Below are positions 23,657-30,981 of a DNA stretch of 36,174 bases, piece after piece (the stretch's first letter is position 1; every line of letters starts with the position of its first letter). The translations under genes were made by a program, and so were the position numbers. The stretch is from Alphaproteobacteria bacterium UBA3002. Lineage in GTDB: Bacteria > Pseudomonadota > Alphaproteobacteria > Rickettsiales > UBA3002. The stretch spans positions 31,971 to 68,144 of the forward strand of contig DDZS01000016.1 of NCBI GenBank assembly GCA_002346425.1, in the 5' to 3' direction. Under the pieces are notes generated by a model, which was given only the letters and a program-made list of their open reading frames with translations, was not told the DNA's origin and did not search any database.

Positions 23657-25597
23657 CTATTTTACTAAGAGCTCGACGCGTTCCGGGCCACCGGCATCGG
23701 TCGGCTGGTTCCGGTCGATGGTGATCGCAAAATGCGGTACGCCTTTATCGATCAGATAGGTGCGCACGTTAAACGCGCGGCGGGTGGAGATCACATTCGC
23801 CATCTGCGCATCCGAACCACCGCCAACGAAAGGCCGCACCACGACGCCCTTATTCTCTGACTTCAAGCGCGAGGCGAGGGCATTCAAAGGCTCTTTCATT
23901 TCATAGGGAATATCGTTTTCCGTTTCGGCAAATTCGATCACCAGTTTATCCGGCGCATTCGGCGCAGGCAGATCCGGTTCGGGTGGCAGAGATGCGACTT
24001 GCGTTTCTTCCGACTCAGCTTGTGCTTGCGGTTCGGGCTCCGGTGCGGGCGCAGGAACGGGTTCCGGTGCATTTAGCATGTCGATGTCCGGAAGCGGCAT
24101 ATCATCCAGCGGTTCTGGCGAGCCATTTGGCAATGGCGGTAGACCCGGCATTGGCTCAGGCTCGGAATCCAGTGGTGGCAATTCCGGCAGATCGGGCAGG
24201 TCGTCACTTTCAGGAATTGCAGGCGGGCCGCTATCGGGCAGGCTATCTTCTTCCGGCAATGGCGGCAACGCGTCATCTTCCGGTAAGCTTGGCAATTCCG
24301 GCAGGGCATCATCCTCTGGCAGGCTTGGTGGCCCATCATCCGGCAATGGCGGCAGACCCGCATCTGACCCATTTGGGATACGTGCGGTGCTGCTGCTTTG
24401 CGGCAGCGGTGGCAAATCGGGCGCAGAAGCCGGTAATTCCGGTAGATCCGGCGCTTCGTCCGGCAGTGGTGGTAAGCCAGAAAGCGCTTCGGTTGCGGTT
24501 TCGTCAGGTCCGCCGGTAATCGCATTCAGCGGCGGCAGGTCATTCACCGGCTCACCCGGATCGGAAGGCGGCGCAATGCTCATATCCGGCGCGCCGGTAA
24601 TCGCATCGAGGCCGGGCAGGCTATCTTCCTCTGCCGCAGGGGCAGGCGGGGGTGCCGCAGGTTCTGGGAAGTCATCGAATTCAACTTCCGACAAATCGGG
24701 AACTGGCAAGGGCTCTGGCGTTGGCGCAGGTTTCGCTGCCGGAGTCGCTGGGGCAGGCGCGCTTGGTGCGGGGGCTGGCGGCTCCATATCCGGCAATGGC
24801 GGCAAATCCGGTAGGTCTGGTGCGGGCGAGGGTGCAGGCGCTGGCGTCGGAGCCGGCGTTGGTGCCGGAGTCGGAGCCGGTTGCGGTTTCGGTGCGGCGG
24901 GCTTCGGCACTTCGGTTTTCACTGGCGCAGGTTTGGCCGGAGCAGGTGTCGCTATAACCTGAGCAGGCTGCGGCGCGGGAGCCGGTTTCGGAGCAGTCAC
25001 AATCGGCGCTGGTCGTGCGCTATTGCGCGGCTGCGTGCGGCCCACGGAAGTGCTGCGGCCGGTAGATTCATAGCCCGGCGGCGGCGACGGTTGATAGGTC
25101 GCATAGCTATCGGAAATCGGTGGGGTATTCTGCAATGGCGGCGAGGCGGGACGAATCACCGGCGTTTGCTGATGCGCCTGCATCATACTCTGATTGGCAA
25201 CCGGCATGCGGCGACCGGCGGTGGCCGGACGGTTCACTTGCGGCGGAGCCTGGTAATTTGGTTGCGGTGCTGGCTGATAGCTAGGTTGCGGTACCGGTTG
25301 GTAACTCGGCTGCGGCGCGGGTTGATAGCTCGGCTGCGCCATCGGACGCGGTGGCGTATAGGTCGGGGCAGGTGCGGGCGCGGCCATCGGCGCCGGCGCG
25401 GGCAAATCCTGCGCAGAAACACGCGCTTCCGGCACAATCAGCGACCGGCGCTTCAATTCATTTAAGACATCATAATTGATTTCGATCGACGGCTTATCCG
25501 GCTGATTGCTGCGTCGCCCCACTTGCGCTTCCGCTGTGTGCAACACGCCGCCCGCAATAATGGTCGTCAGAATAGATGTGGTGACGAAACGTTTCAC
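23657..25597 (-). CDS. Very proline-rich envelope protein with C-terminal OmpA-like domain
   Basis: 646 residues starting at GTG 25597 (AAGGGAG lies about 12 bases upstream). Signal peptide KRFVTTSILTTIIAGGVLHTAEA. After a short conserved-looking stretch (SIEINYDVLNELKRRSLIVP) come roughly 460 residues dominated by Pro with Ala, Gln, Leu, Glu and Asp. These include tandem QPSYQPAPQPSYQPVPQ-type repeats and later LPELPSLPEDDALPPLPE-type repeats. The last ~105 residues resemble an OmpA-like peptidoglycan-binding domain (LVIEFAETENDIPYEMKEPL, STRRAFNVRTYLIDKGVP). The layout suggests a periplasm-spanning tether. The opposite strand shows long Gly/Ser-rich and Arg-rich frames, which are composition shadows. 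Confidence 0.8.
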   Translation of the reverse strand: MKRFVTTSILTTIIAGGVLHTAEAQVGRRSNQPDKPSIEINYDVLNELKRRSLIVPEARVSAQDLPAPAPMAAPAPAPTYTPPRPMAQPSYQPAPQPSYQPVPQPSYQPAPQPNYQAPPQVNRPATAGRRMPVANQSMMQAHQQTPVIRPASPPLQNTPPISDSYATYQPSPPPGYESTGRSTSVGRTQPRNSARPAPIVTAPKPAPAPQPAQVIATPAPAKPAPVKTEVPKPAAPKPQPAPTPAPTPAPTPAPAPSPAPDLPDLPPLPDMEPPAPAPSAPAPATPAAKPAPTPEPLPVPDLSEVEFDDFPEPAAPPPAPAAEEDSLPGLDAITGAPDMSIAPPSDPGEPVNDLPPLNAITGGPDETATEALSGLPPLPDEAPDLPELPASAPDLPPLPQSSSTARIPNGSDAGLPPLPDDGPPSLPEDDALPELPSLPEDDALPPLPEEDSLPDSGPPAIPESDDLPDLPELPPLDSEPEPMPGLPPLPNGSPEPLDDMPLPDIDMLNAPEPVPAPAPEPEPQAQAESEETQVASLPPEPDLPAPNAPDKLVIEFAETENDIPYEMKEPLNALASRLKSENKGVVVRPFVGGGSDAQMANVISTRRAFNVRTYLIDKGVPHFAITIDRNQPTDAGGPERVELLVK

Positions 25598-25721
25598 CGC
25601 GCGCGAGTCTCCCTTAAGCCTTTGCCTTTACTTTCGCCGAAGATGCCTGTTCGCCCGGGGGATGGCAAGCATATTCTGGGAAACTGCGGGTTACCCCACG
25701 GGTTTTTCAAAAATGAGGACG

Positions 25722-26510
25722 TTATTTTGTTACCAGGTCTTTGAGCGTCGCGGTCAATGCCGGTGTGCCCGCCAAAACGCCGCGCAGGCGACCGGTTTTT
25801 TCGCACGGGTTGAACATCGCGATTTCTCCGCCCGCTTCTTCGACGAGCAGGGTGCCCGCGGCAATATCCCATTCCTGCACGCGCAAATGCCAGCACGCAT
25901 CGTAACGCCCAGCGGCGACATAGGCGAGGTCGAGTGCCGACGCACCCGGACAGCGCACGGTCACCCCTTCGAACACCACATGCTGCATGCCCGCTTGCAA
26001 CGCGTCGATATCGCAATCGATTAGCCGCGGCGCGGTGGTGGCGAAGAGTAGGGCTTCCTGTCGTTTCGAAACGCGTAATTTATTGTTATTGACCGTCGCG
26101 CCCTGACCGCGCTCGGCGATGAACCATTCGTCATGCACGATGTCAGCGACAATACCCGCAATGCTTTGCCAGCTACCGTCCGCCTGACGCTGTTGCGCGG
26201 CGACGGAGATACAGAAATAAGGAATCGCGTGGATAAAGTTGCTCGTGCCATCGATCGGGTCGATCACGAAACGAAATTCGCCATCGCCCGCGATATCGGG
26301 GTCTTCCTCGGTGAGAAACCCCCATCCTTTGCGGGCTTTGGTCAATTCTTCGACCAGCGTACGCTCGGTGCGGATATCGGCATTGGTCACAAAATCCGCG
26401 GTGCCTTTCTTCGACACATGCAGCCGGTCCAGCTCGCCAAAATCGCGCAATAATGGCATGCGAACCTTGTCGATCGCGTTGCTCATGACGGTAATTAGGG
26501 CAGAGGGCAC
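25722..26510 (-). CDS. suhB: Inositol monophosphatase family enzyme (SuhB type)
   Basis: 262 residues from GTG 26510; AAGGA is well spaced for this start and the N-terminus PSALITVMSNAIDKV agrees with the family, whereas the internal ATG 26486 has no box. The metal site is complete: E68/E69 in FLTEEDP, D84 and D87 in DPIDGTSNF (84-92), and W214-D215 in EWDIAAG. The family is magnesium-dependent and dephosphorylates inositol-1-phosphate or related sugar phosphates. In bacteria SuhB can also bind the transcription antitermination complex. It is monocistronic here. Confidence 0.92.
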   Translation of the reverse strand: MPSALITVMSNAIDKVRMPLLRDFGELDRLHVSKKGTADFVTNADIRTERTLVEELTKARKGWGFLTEEDPDIAGDGEFRFVIDPIDGTSNFIHAIPYFCISVAAQQRQADGSWQSIAGIVADIVHDEWFIAERGQGATVNNNKLRVSKRQEALLFATTAPRLIDCDIDALQAGMQHVVFEGVTVRCPGASALDLAYVAAGRYDACWHLRVQEWDIAAGTLLVEEAGGEIAMFNPCEKTGRLRGVLAGTPALTATLKDLVTK

Positions 26511-26648
26511 AGGCAGTCCTTTTGGTTAAAGCTCGGCCAGTAACTGCCAGATACCGGGACAAAACGCAAGTTTTACGCCATAAGTGCTTTATTTGGCTGT
26601 CGCTTTTCTGCCACAATCCTTCCCAGTGTTCAGGCCAAACCAACTGCA

Positions 26649-26663
26649 TTAACTGAAATTTAA
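26649..26663. promoter_or_regulatory. CtrA box (TTAA-N7-TTAA) upstream of sensor kinase
   Basis: TTAA at 26649-26652 and TTAA at 26660-26663 with seven bases between. It sits in the 254-base gap before the PAS histidine kinase gene, 101 bases from the start codon and divergent from suhB. The rest of this gap (26511-26764) holds no gene that I can see. Confidence 0.6.
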
Positions 26664-26764
26664 GAAAAGACTGGAGCGGTCAGCGCTAGGCCGTTACAGA
26701 TAAAAGAAAAAACCGTATCGGCAAGCCTGAAGACGTCAGCGAAGACGAACGCAGGAGCACAAGT

Positions 26765-28000
26765 ATGTGGTGGTTATGGAATCCGATGATGGCCTCTGGT
26801 GTGGCCACACCGCGCGGCGCGCAAGCGATGGCGATGCCCGGCGCGTTGACGACCTATGGCGTGCAGGCGTGCTGTAGCTGGTCGCCGGATGCGGGCTTTC
26901 ACCATTTTTCTGACAATTGGTATCAGGTTACCGGGCTTAACCCCAAGGAATGTATGGGCAACGGCTGGACAGCGGTCTGGGCGAATGAGGTTCAGGCGGA
27001 GTTCATTCAGCTGGTGCATGACCTGTTCCATGCCGCACCGGAAGACCGGCTTGAATCGGCAATTCTGCAAGGCGAAATGCTACGCAGCGAAACCGTCTGG
27101 GGCTACTGCGAATGCCTGATGGTGCCGGTTGGCACCCCTGAACAGCCGCAACTTACCATCTTAGTGTCTGACAAAACCAGCGAGCATCACCTGCGTCGCG
27201 AAGCACATATGGCGCAGGAAGAAAGCCATCGCGCGCGGCAGGGGCGCAGCAGTTTCCTGTCCAATATGAGCCATGAATTGCGCACGCCGCTCAATGCGAT
27301 CTTAGGATTTTCGCAACTGGTGGAAGAGGTGGAAGATTTAACCCCCGAAGCACAAAAGGAATATATCGGCTATATCCGCGAATCCGGCGAATCACTCTTA
27401 GGTAAAATCAACGACCTGATTGAGATGGCGAATATCGATAGCCGCCGCTGCCAGCTCGATGAAATGGCCTTCAATGTCAAAGATGCGCTGGAAGCCGTTG
27501 TCGAAATGCACAGCCATACAGCATTCAAACAAAATCAAAGCATCCGCCTGCAACTGGATCAGCCGCATCTGGTGATCCGTGCCGACCGCACCAAATGGAT
27601 GCGCTGTGTCAGCCATTTGGTGAGCAATGCCTTACAACATAGCCCAGAAGCGGAAGAAATTCAGATTACGATGTTTGCCTCACAGGAAGAAGGCATGTGC
27701 GTTAAAATCACCGATCACGGGCGCGGAATTCAAAAAGAGCGCCTGTCTAATATCCGCGATAGTCTGCTCTCGCACCAGTCCTATTACGCGACCGACATCA
27801 CCGATATCGGCATCGGCCTGGCCGTCACGCGCGAGTTAATGCACCTGCATGGCGGCCGTGTCGAACTACAAAGCGACCCCGCCCGCGGCACCACCGCGAT
27901 GCTTTTCCTACCGCCCGAACGCATCGTCAGCCTCTCGGCCCGCGTCAAACCCAAACGCGCCGCCGCAATGAAGATTACAATCGCGGGCGGGGTGGTTTAG
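26765..28000 (+). CDS. Soluble PAS-domain sensor histidine kinase
   Basis: 411 residues, no membrane segment. A PAS-like sensor domain covers about 33-138 (ACCSWSPDAGFHHFSDNWYQVTG, and GYCECLMVPVG as the last strands). A coiled linker leads into HisKA with H170 in FLSNMSHELRTPLNAILGFSQL. The HATPase domain has HLVSNALQHSPEAEE (N box), DHGRGIQKE (G1) and IGIGLAVTRELMHLHGG (G2). No receiver domain or response regulator is adjacent, so it is an orphan that may join a phosphorelay. The start has an AGGAG box. Two cysteines (36, 37) in the PAS region could be redox sensors; that is speculative. A CtrA box lies upstream. Confidence 0.9.
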   Translation: MWWLWNPMMASGVATPRGAQAMAMPGALTTYGVQACCSWSPDAGFHHFSDNWYQVTGLNPKECMGNGWTAVWANEVQAEFIQLVHDLFHAAPEDRLESAILQGEMLRSETVWGYCECLMVPVGTPEQPQLTILVSDKTSEHHLRREAHMAQEESHRARQGRSSFLSNMSHELRTPLNAILGFSQLVEEVEDLTPEAQKEYIGYIRESGESLLGKINDLIEMANIDSRRCQLDEMAFNVKDALEAVVEMHSHTAFKQNQSIRLQLDQPHLVIRADRTKWMRCVSHLVSNALQHSPEAEEIQITMFASQEEGMCVKITDHGRGIQKERLSNIRDSLLSHQSYYATDITDIGIGLAVTRELMHLHGGRVELQSDPARGTTAMLFLPPERIVSLSARVKPKRAAAMKITIAGGVV

Positions 28001-28006
28001 CAGTCA

Positions 28007-28768
28007 TTAAAAAGATAAAAAGTGTAGGGTGCATCGTATATTCTTATCTGCGAGAGTATATTCTGCGGTTGCGGCCGTGTCAGTGGTAGAGCAATTAGGG
28101 GTCTGTGAATCGGATGCTATCCTAGACATGATCCGCCCCATACCTGGCTTACCATCATCAAGCTTTTTATCTATACCCCATGCTTCCTCAGGGGTTAGCA
28201 CCTCTTGATCGTTATATTCCCCATAGAAATTAGCAAATACATAGACATTTTTATCATCGATTGAATACGATTGCGTGATATTATTTGTGGCGTACCAACT
28301 TCCATTAGAAAGTTTTGATGCAGGAATATTAGCGCCTGGAACTCTTCCGGTTGGTGAGCTACTAATGGCGACCCCAGCATAATTGCCTTCAATCAAGCCA
28401 GAATGTGACAAATGTTGCCAAAAGCGCCGAGACTCCTGTGTATAGTTAATGTATCCATCCCCGTTTCCATCGCAGGTGTCAGTCCCCGAACCAGAGTCAT
28501 TTAAACAGTTGCCACCACTAGCAGATACGCTACCCCAGAAAGCAGTCGCGTTTTTCATATCGCCAGGTAATGCAAAATACTTTTCTCTAAAGCTATGAAG
28601 TGCGGTCTGATATTTCTGAAACTCCGTTGCCACCGACCGCAACTCCGCCGCGCGGATAAGGGATTGCCCGGTCAGGATCCCGCCGGTTAGCAGCCCTAAA
28701 ATAACAAGCACAATCGACAGCTCGACCAGTGAGAAACCGGATATCGGTTTAATGGGTGCTCGCTTCAT
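28007..28768 (-). CDS. Type IV prepilin-like protein, second of a tandem pair
   Basis: 253 residues. The N-terminus is a type III signal: basic leader, then the cleavage site G/FSLVELSIVLVILGLLTGG with Glu at +5. The next part (ILTGQSLIRAAELRSVATEF, LPGDMKNATAFWG) is nearly the same in the upstream paralogue, while the rest diverges, apart from EEAWGIDKKLDDG near the end and a final RCTLHF. Four cysteines suggest disulfides. The start overlaps the upstream stop by one base (TGATG). The DNA of the variable centre is noticeably more AT-rich than its neighbours. Probably a pilin or pseudopilin processed by prepilin peptidase. Confidence 0.85.
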   Translation of the reverse strand: MKRAPIKPISGFSLVELSIVLVILGLLTGGILTGQSLIRAAELRSVATEFQKYQTALHSFREKYFALPGDMKNATAFWGSVSASGGNCLNDSGSGTDTCDGNGDGYINYTQESRRFWQHLSHSGLIEGNYAGVAISSSPTGRVPGANIPASKLSNGSWYATNNITQSYSIDDKNVYVFANFYGEYNDQEVLTPEEAWGIDKKLDDGKPGMGRIMSRIASDSQTPNCSTTDTAATAEYTLADKNIRCTLHFLSF

Positions 28769-29562
28769 CAGAACCCACTTTTCGCAAATAAGGTGCAGCG
28801 GATTTGGGAACCCGTGGTGAGGTCGTATTTAGCCGTATTCGGGTCGTCAGTCGTTGCACAGCCTGGGCGACGGGTGGCATGCGCAGAAAAGATGAAGCCT
28901 TGGGCAGGGTATCCATCGTCCAGTTTGGTGTCGATGCCCCACATTTCTTCCGCGCTTAACACGGCATCGTCTCCGCCGGAACGGTTGCCGAGCATAAAGG
29001 CGTTACCGTAATTCCCGGCAAATAGCCATGTCGTGTTAACGGTAGGATTGCCTTGATTCAATACGCGGTAGCCCGAATCAGCACCTAATTTAGAAGGAGG
29101 TACGTTAACACCCGTGATACTTTCAGCCGAACCATTAGGCCCCGCAATGCCGGTATAGGTGCCTTCAATTAAATCCGCATTGGCTAAATGTTTCCAGAAG
29201 CCAAACATCTCGCCAGTTTGGGCCGCAGCAGCGGGAGCATCGATATCCCTGTCGTTATTGCCATTGCAGGTTTGCGTACCGGTGCCGCTTGGCGAGGCCG
29301 CGCCGCAATTGGTCATGCTACCCCAAAAGGTTGTGGCGTTTTTCATATCCCCGGGCAGTGCTTTATATTGGTCGCGAAACGACATGACGGCGGTGCGATA
29401 TTTCGCAACTTCGGTGGCGACCGAACGCACTTCTGAGGCGCGAATGAGCGACTGACCCGTCAAAATTCCTCCCGTCAGCAGCCCGATTATAACAAGCACG
29501 ATCGAAAGTTCTATTAGCGAGAAGCCCTGTTGCGGGCGGTTTTTATGTATCAGATGGCGCAT
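28768..29562 (-). CDS. Type IV prepilin-like protein, first of a tandem pair
   Basis: 264 residues, with G/FSLIELSIVLVIIGLLTGG at the N-terminus (prepilin cleavage site and E5). Then ILTGQSLIRASEVRSVATEV and LPGDMKNATTFWGSM, shared with the downstream paralogue. The C-terminal half includes EEMWGIDTKLDDG and RCTLFAKSG. It leads a two-gene operon whose products probably form a pilus or secretion pseudopilus tip together. No assembly ATPase or prepilin peptidase is in the window. A CtrA box lies 26 bases upstream of its start, consistent with CtrA control of pilins known in Caulobacter. Confidence 0.85.
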   Translation of the reverse strand: MRHLIHKNRPQQGFSLIELSIVLVIIGLLTGGILTGQSLIRASEVRSVATEVAKYRTAVMSFRDQYKALPGDMKNATTFWGSMTNCGAASPSGTGTQTCNGNNDRDIDAPAAAAQTGEMFGFWKHLANADLIEGTYTGIAGPNGSAESITGVNVPPSKLGADSGYRVLNQGNPTVNTTWLFAGNYGNAFMLGNRSGGDDAVLSAEEMWGIDTKLDDGYPAQGFIFSAHATRRPGCATTDDPNTAKYDLTTGSQIRCTLFAKSGF

Positions 29563-29587
29563 AGAAGGCTACTCTAACATGCCAAGT

Positions 29588-29602
29588 TTAAAAAAAGGTT
29601 AA
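29588..29602. promoter_or_regulatory. CtrA box (TTAA-N7-TTAA) between pilin pair and DUF481 gene
   Basis: TTAA at 29588-29591, seven bases (AAAAAGG), TTAA at 29599-29602. It lies in the 98-base divergent region, 26 bases before the pilin start and 59 before the DUF481 gene start, so it could control either or both. Confidence 0.6.
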
Positions 29603-29660
29603 TTTCTATATGCCTGCATGGTAAAACAAGCCGCAACGAGATCAATACGACGAGGTTGCT

Positions 29661-30647
29661 ATGAAATACACGTGTCCAAGCGCGCTGGCGCTATGCCTTT
29701 TTGCAAGTGTTGCGCAGGCCGGGCCGCTTTATCCCCAATTGGCGCAGCCGGGGGTGGCAATGCCCGCCGCGCCTGCAATGGTCTATACGCAACCGGCCCC
29801 GCCTACTGTGCGGGTGGTTGATGGCTACGAGAATCCATATACGCAGGCCTCTCCCCGCGCAGTTCAATCTCAGACATATAATGCGCCGGCTGCCTATTCC
29901 GCACCGGCATACGAACCGAATGAAGTCGTCATCTCGGAATATGTGTCGCCGCCTAGCGCACCCTCAGCACCGCCCGAAGCCTCAACGTCTGCCAGCGAAA
30001 AAGAGAAAGATAAGGTCTGGTTCGGTAGCGTCGAGGCCGGTATTATGTATTCCACCGGCAACACCGAACGCCGTAATGCCAATGCTAAAGGCGAGGTGGG
30101 CTATCGCCCATCCGAATGGGAACACCGCCTGAGCGCTGACTTGGTGAACACAGAAGAAAATGACGTGCAGACCGATGAAGAATACCGCGTTAACGGCCAG
30201 ACCCGCTATAACTTCACTGACCGAGATTATGGTTTTGGCGAGCTAAACTACATCAAAGACCGTTTCAGCGGCTACGATTACCGGATCAAGGAAATCCTCG
30301 GTTACGGGCGCAAATGGGTCGATACCGACGAACTGGCATGGTCAAGCGAAGTCGGTGCCGGTTTCCAACAAACCAAAGAACTCAACGGCGATTCCGAAAA
30401 CGATCCGCTAGCTACCATCCGCAACGATATCGACTGGCAGATCAACGATTATATCGCCTTCTTAAACGCCACCGAGGTCGATATTTCCAGCCTCACCACC
30501 GTGCGTAACGAAGCCGCGCTGAAAAACAAAATCAGCGATTCGCTCTATGTGAAACTCGGCGTCGATGTGGAATATCTCTCCGACGTTCCGGCAGGCACCA
30601 ATGACACCGATACCGATGTTTATATGAACCTGGCCTACGAATATTAA
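29661..30647 (+). CDS. DUF481-family outer-membrane protein with Pro-rich linker
   Basis: 328 residues. Signal peptide (KYTCPSALALCLFASVAQA), then about 95 residues rich in Pro, Ala and Tyr, including ENPYTQ, similar in style to the OM protein encoded at 16494. From about 115 a DUF481/YdiY-type barrel: VWFGSVEAGIMYSTGNTERRN, EWEHRLSADLVNTEE, ARYNF-like TRYNFTDRDYGFGELNY, LGYGRKWVD, and a C-terminus DVYMNLAYEY with terminal aromatic residue. Function of the family is unknown (salt-induced outer-membrane protein). GAGG precedes the start. It converges on the protease gene with one base between stops. Confidence 0.85.
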   Translation: MKYTCPSALALCLFASVAQAGPLYPQLAQPGVAMPAAPAMVYTQPAPPTVRVVDGYENPYTQASPRAVQSQTYNAPAAYSAPAYEPNEVVISEYVSPPSAPSAPPEASTSASEKEKDKVWFGSVEAGIMYSTGNTERRNANAKGEVGYRPSEWEHRLSADLVNTEENDVQTDEEYRVNGQTRYNFTDRDYGFGELNYIKDRFSGYDYRIKEILGYGRKWVDTDELAWSSEVGAGFQQTKELNGDSENDPLATIRNDIDWQINDYIAFLNATEVDISSLTTVRNEAALKNKISDSLYVKLGVDVEYLSDVPAGTNDTDTDVYMNLAYEY

Positions 30648-30648
30648 G

Positions 30649-30981
30649 TTACTGGCGAGTAACGGCAGTTTGCTCGCTCGGTAAACCCGCAGGCGGCACC
30701 ACTTCTGCATTAGCCACCTCCGCAGACAATGCGATCCCCGAAGGCACGCGGCCTTCGCTTAGCAGTTTATCGCGCATGGCGGCAATCGCACTATCCGGCG
30801 CGTAGCCGCGCAAGTATAGCCCCGCGTCGCTGCTTAAGGGTTGGTCGCTGTGGATGATCAGTGCCTCGCCTGCCGCGACATCTTCTAATAGAAAGCGCCG
30901 AGTTGAGGACAGCCCTTCCTTGGATTGTTGCACTTCTTCCCGGTCGCCGGATGGGGTTTCGACTGATACCGCACCCTTTTT
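30649..30981 (-). pseudogene. C-terminal continuation of the protease in the -1 frame
   Basis: This frame is open from directly after a TGA at 30984-30982 and encodes 110 residues: KKGAVSVETPSGDREEVQQ, ...LLEDVAAGEALIIHSDQPL, ...LYLRGYAPDSAIAAMRD, ending EQTAVTRQ. It joins the protease smoothly if the ribosome or polymerase slips by one base on the run of six A (30977-30982 on this strand). That would give a protein of about 606 residues. It may be a true frameshift mutation, a homopolymer sequencing error, or slippage-based decoding. A stand-alone start (GTG 30930s) has no good box. Confidence 0.7.

Noticed and set aside
24078..24962. Long + strand Gly/Ser-rich frame
   Set aside because: It is the antisense image of the proline-rich coding sequence (CCN read as GGN/AGC); no start signal.
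24881..25465. Arg-rich + strand frame
   Set aside because: Another composition shadow of the proline-rich gene on the minus strand.
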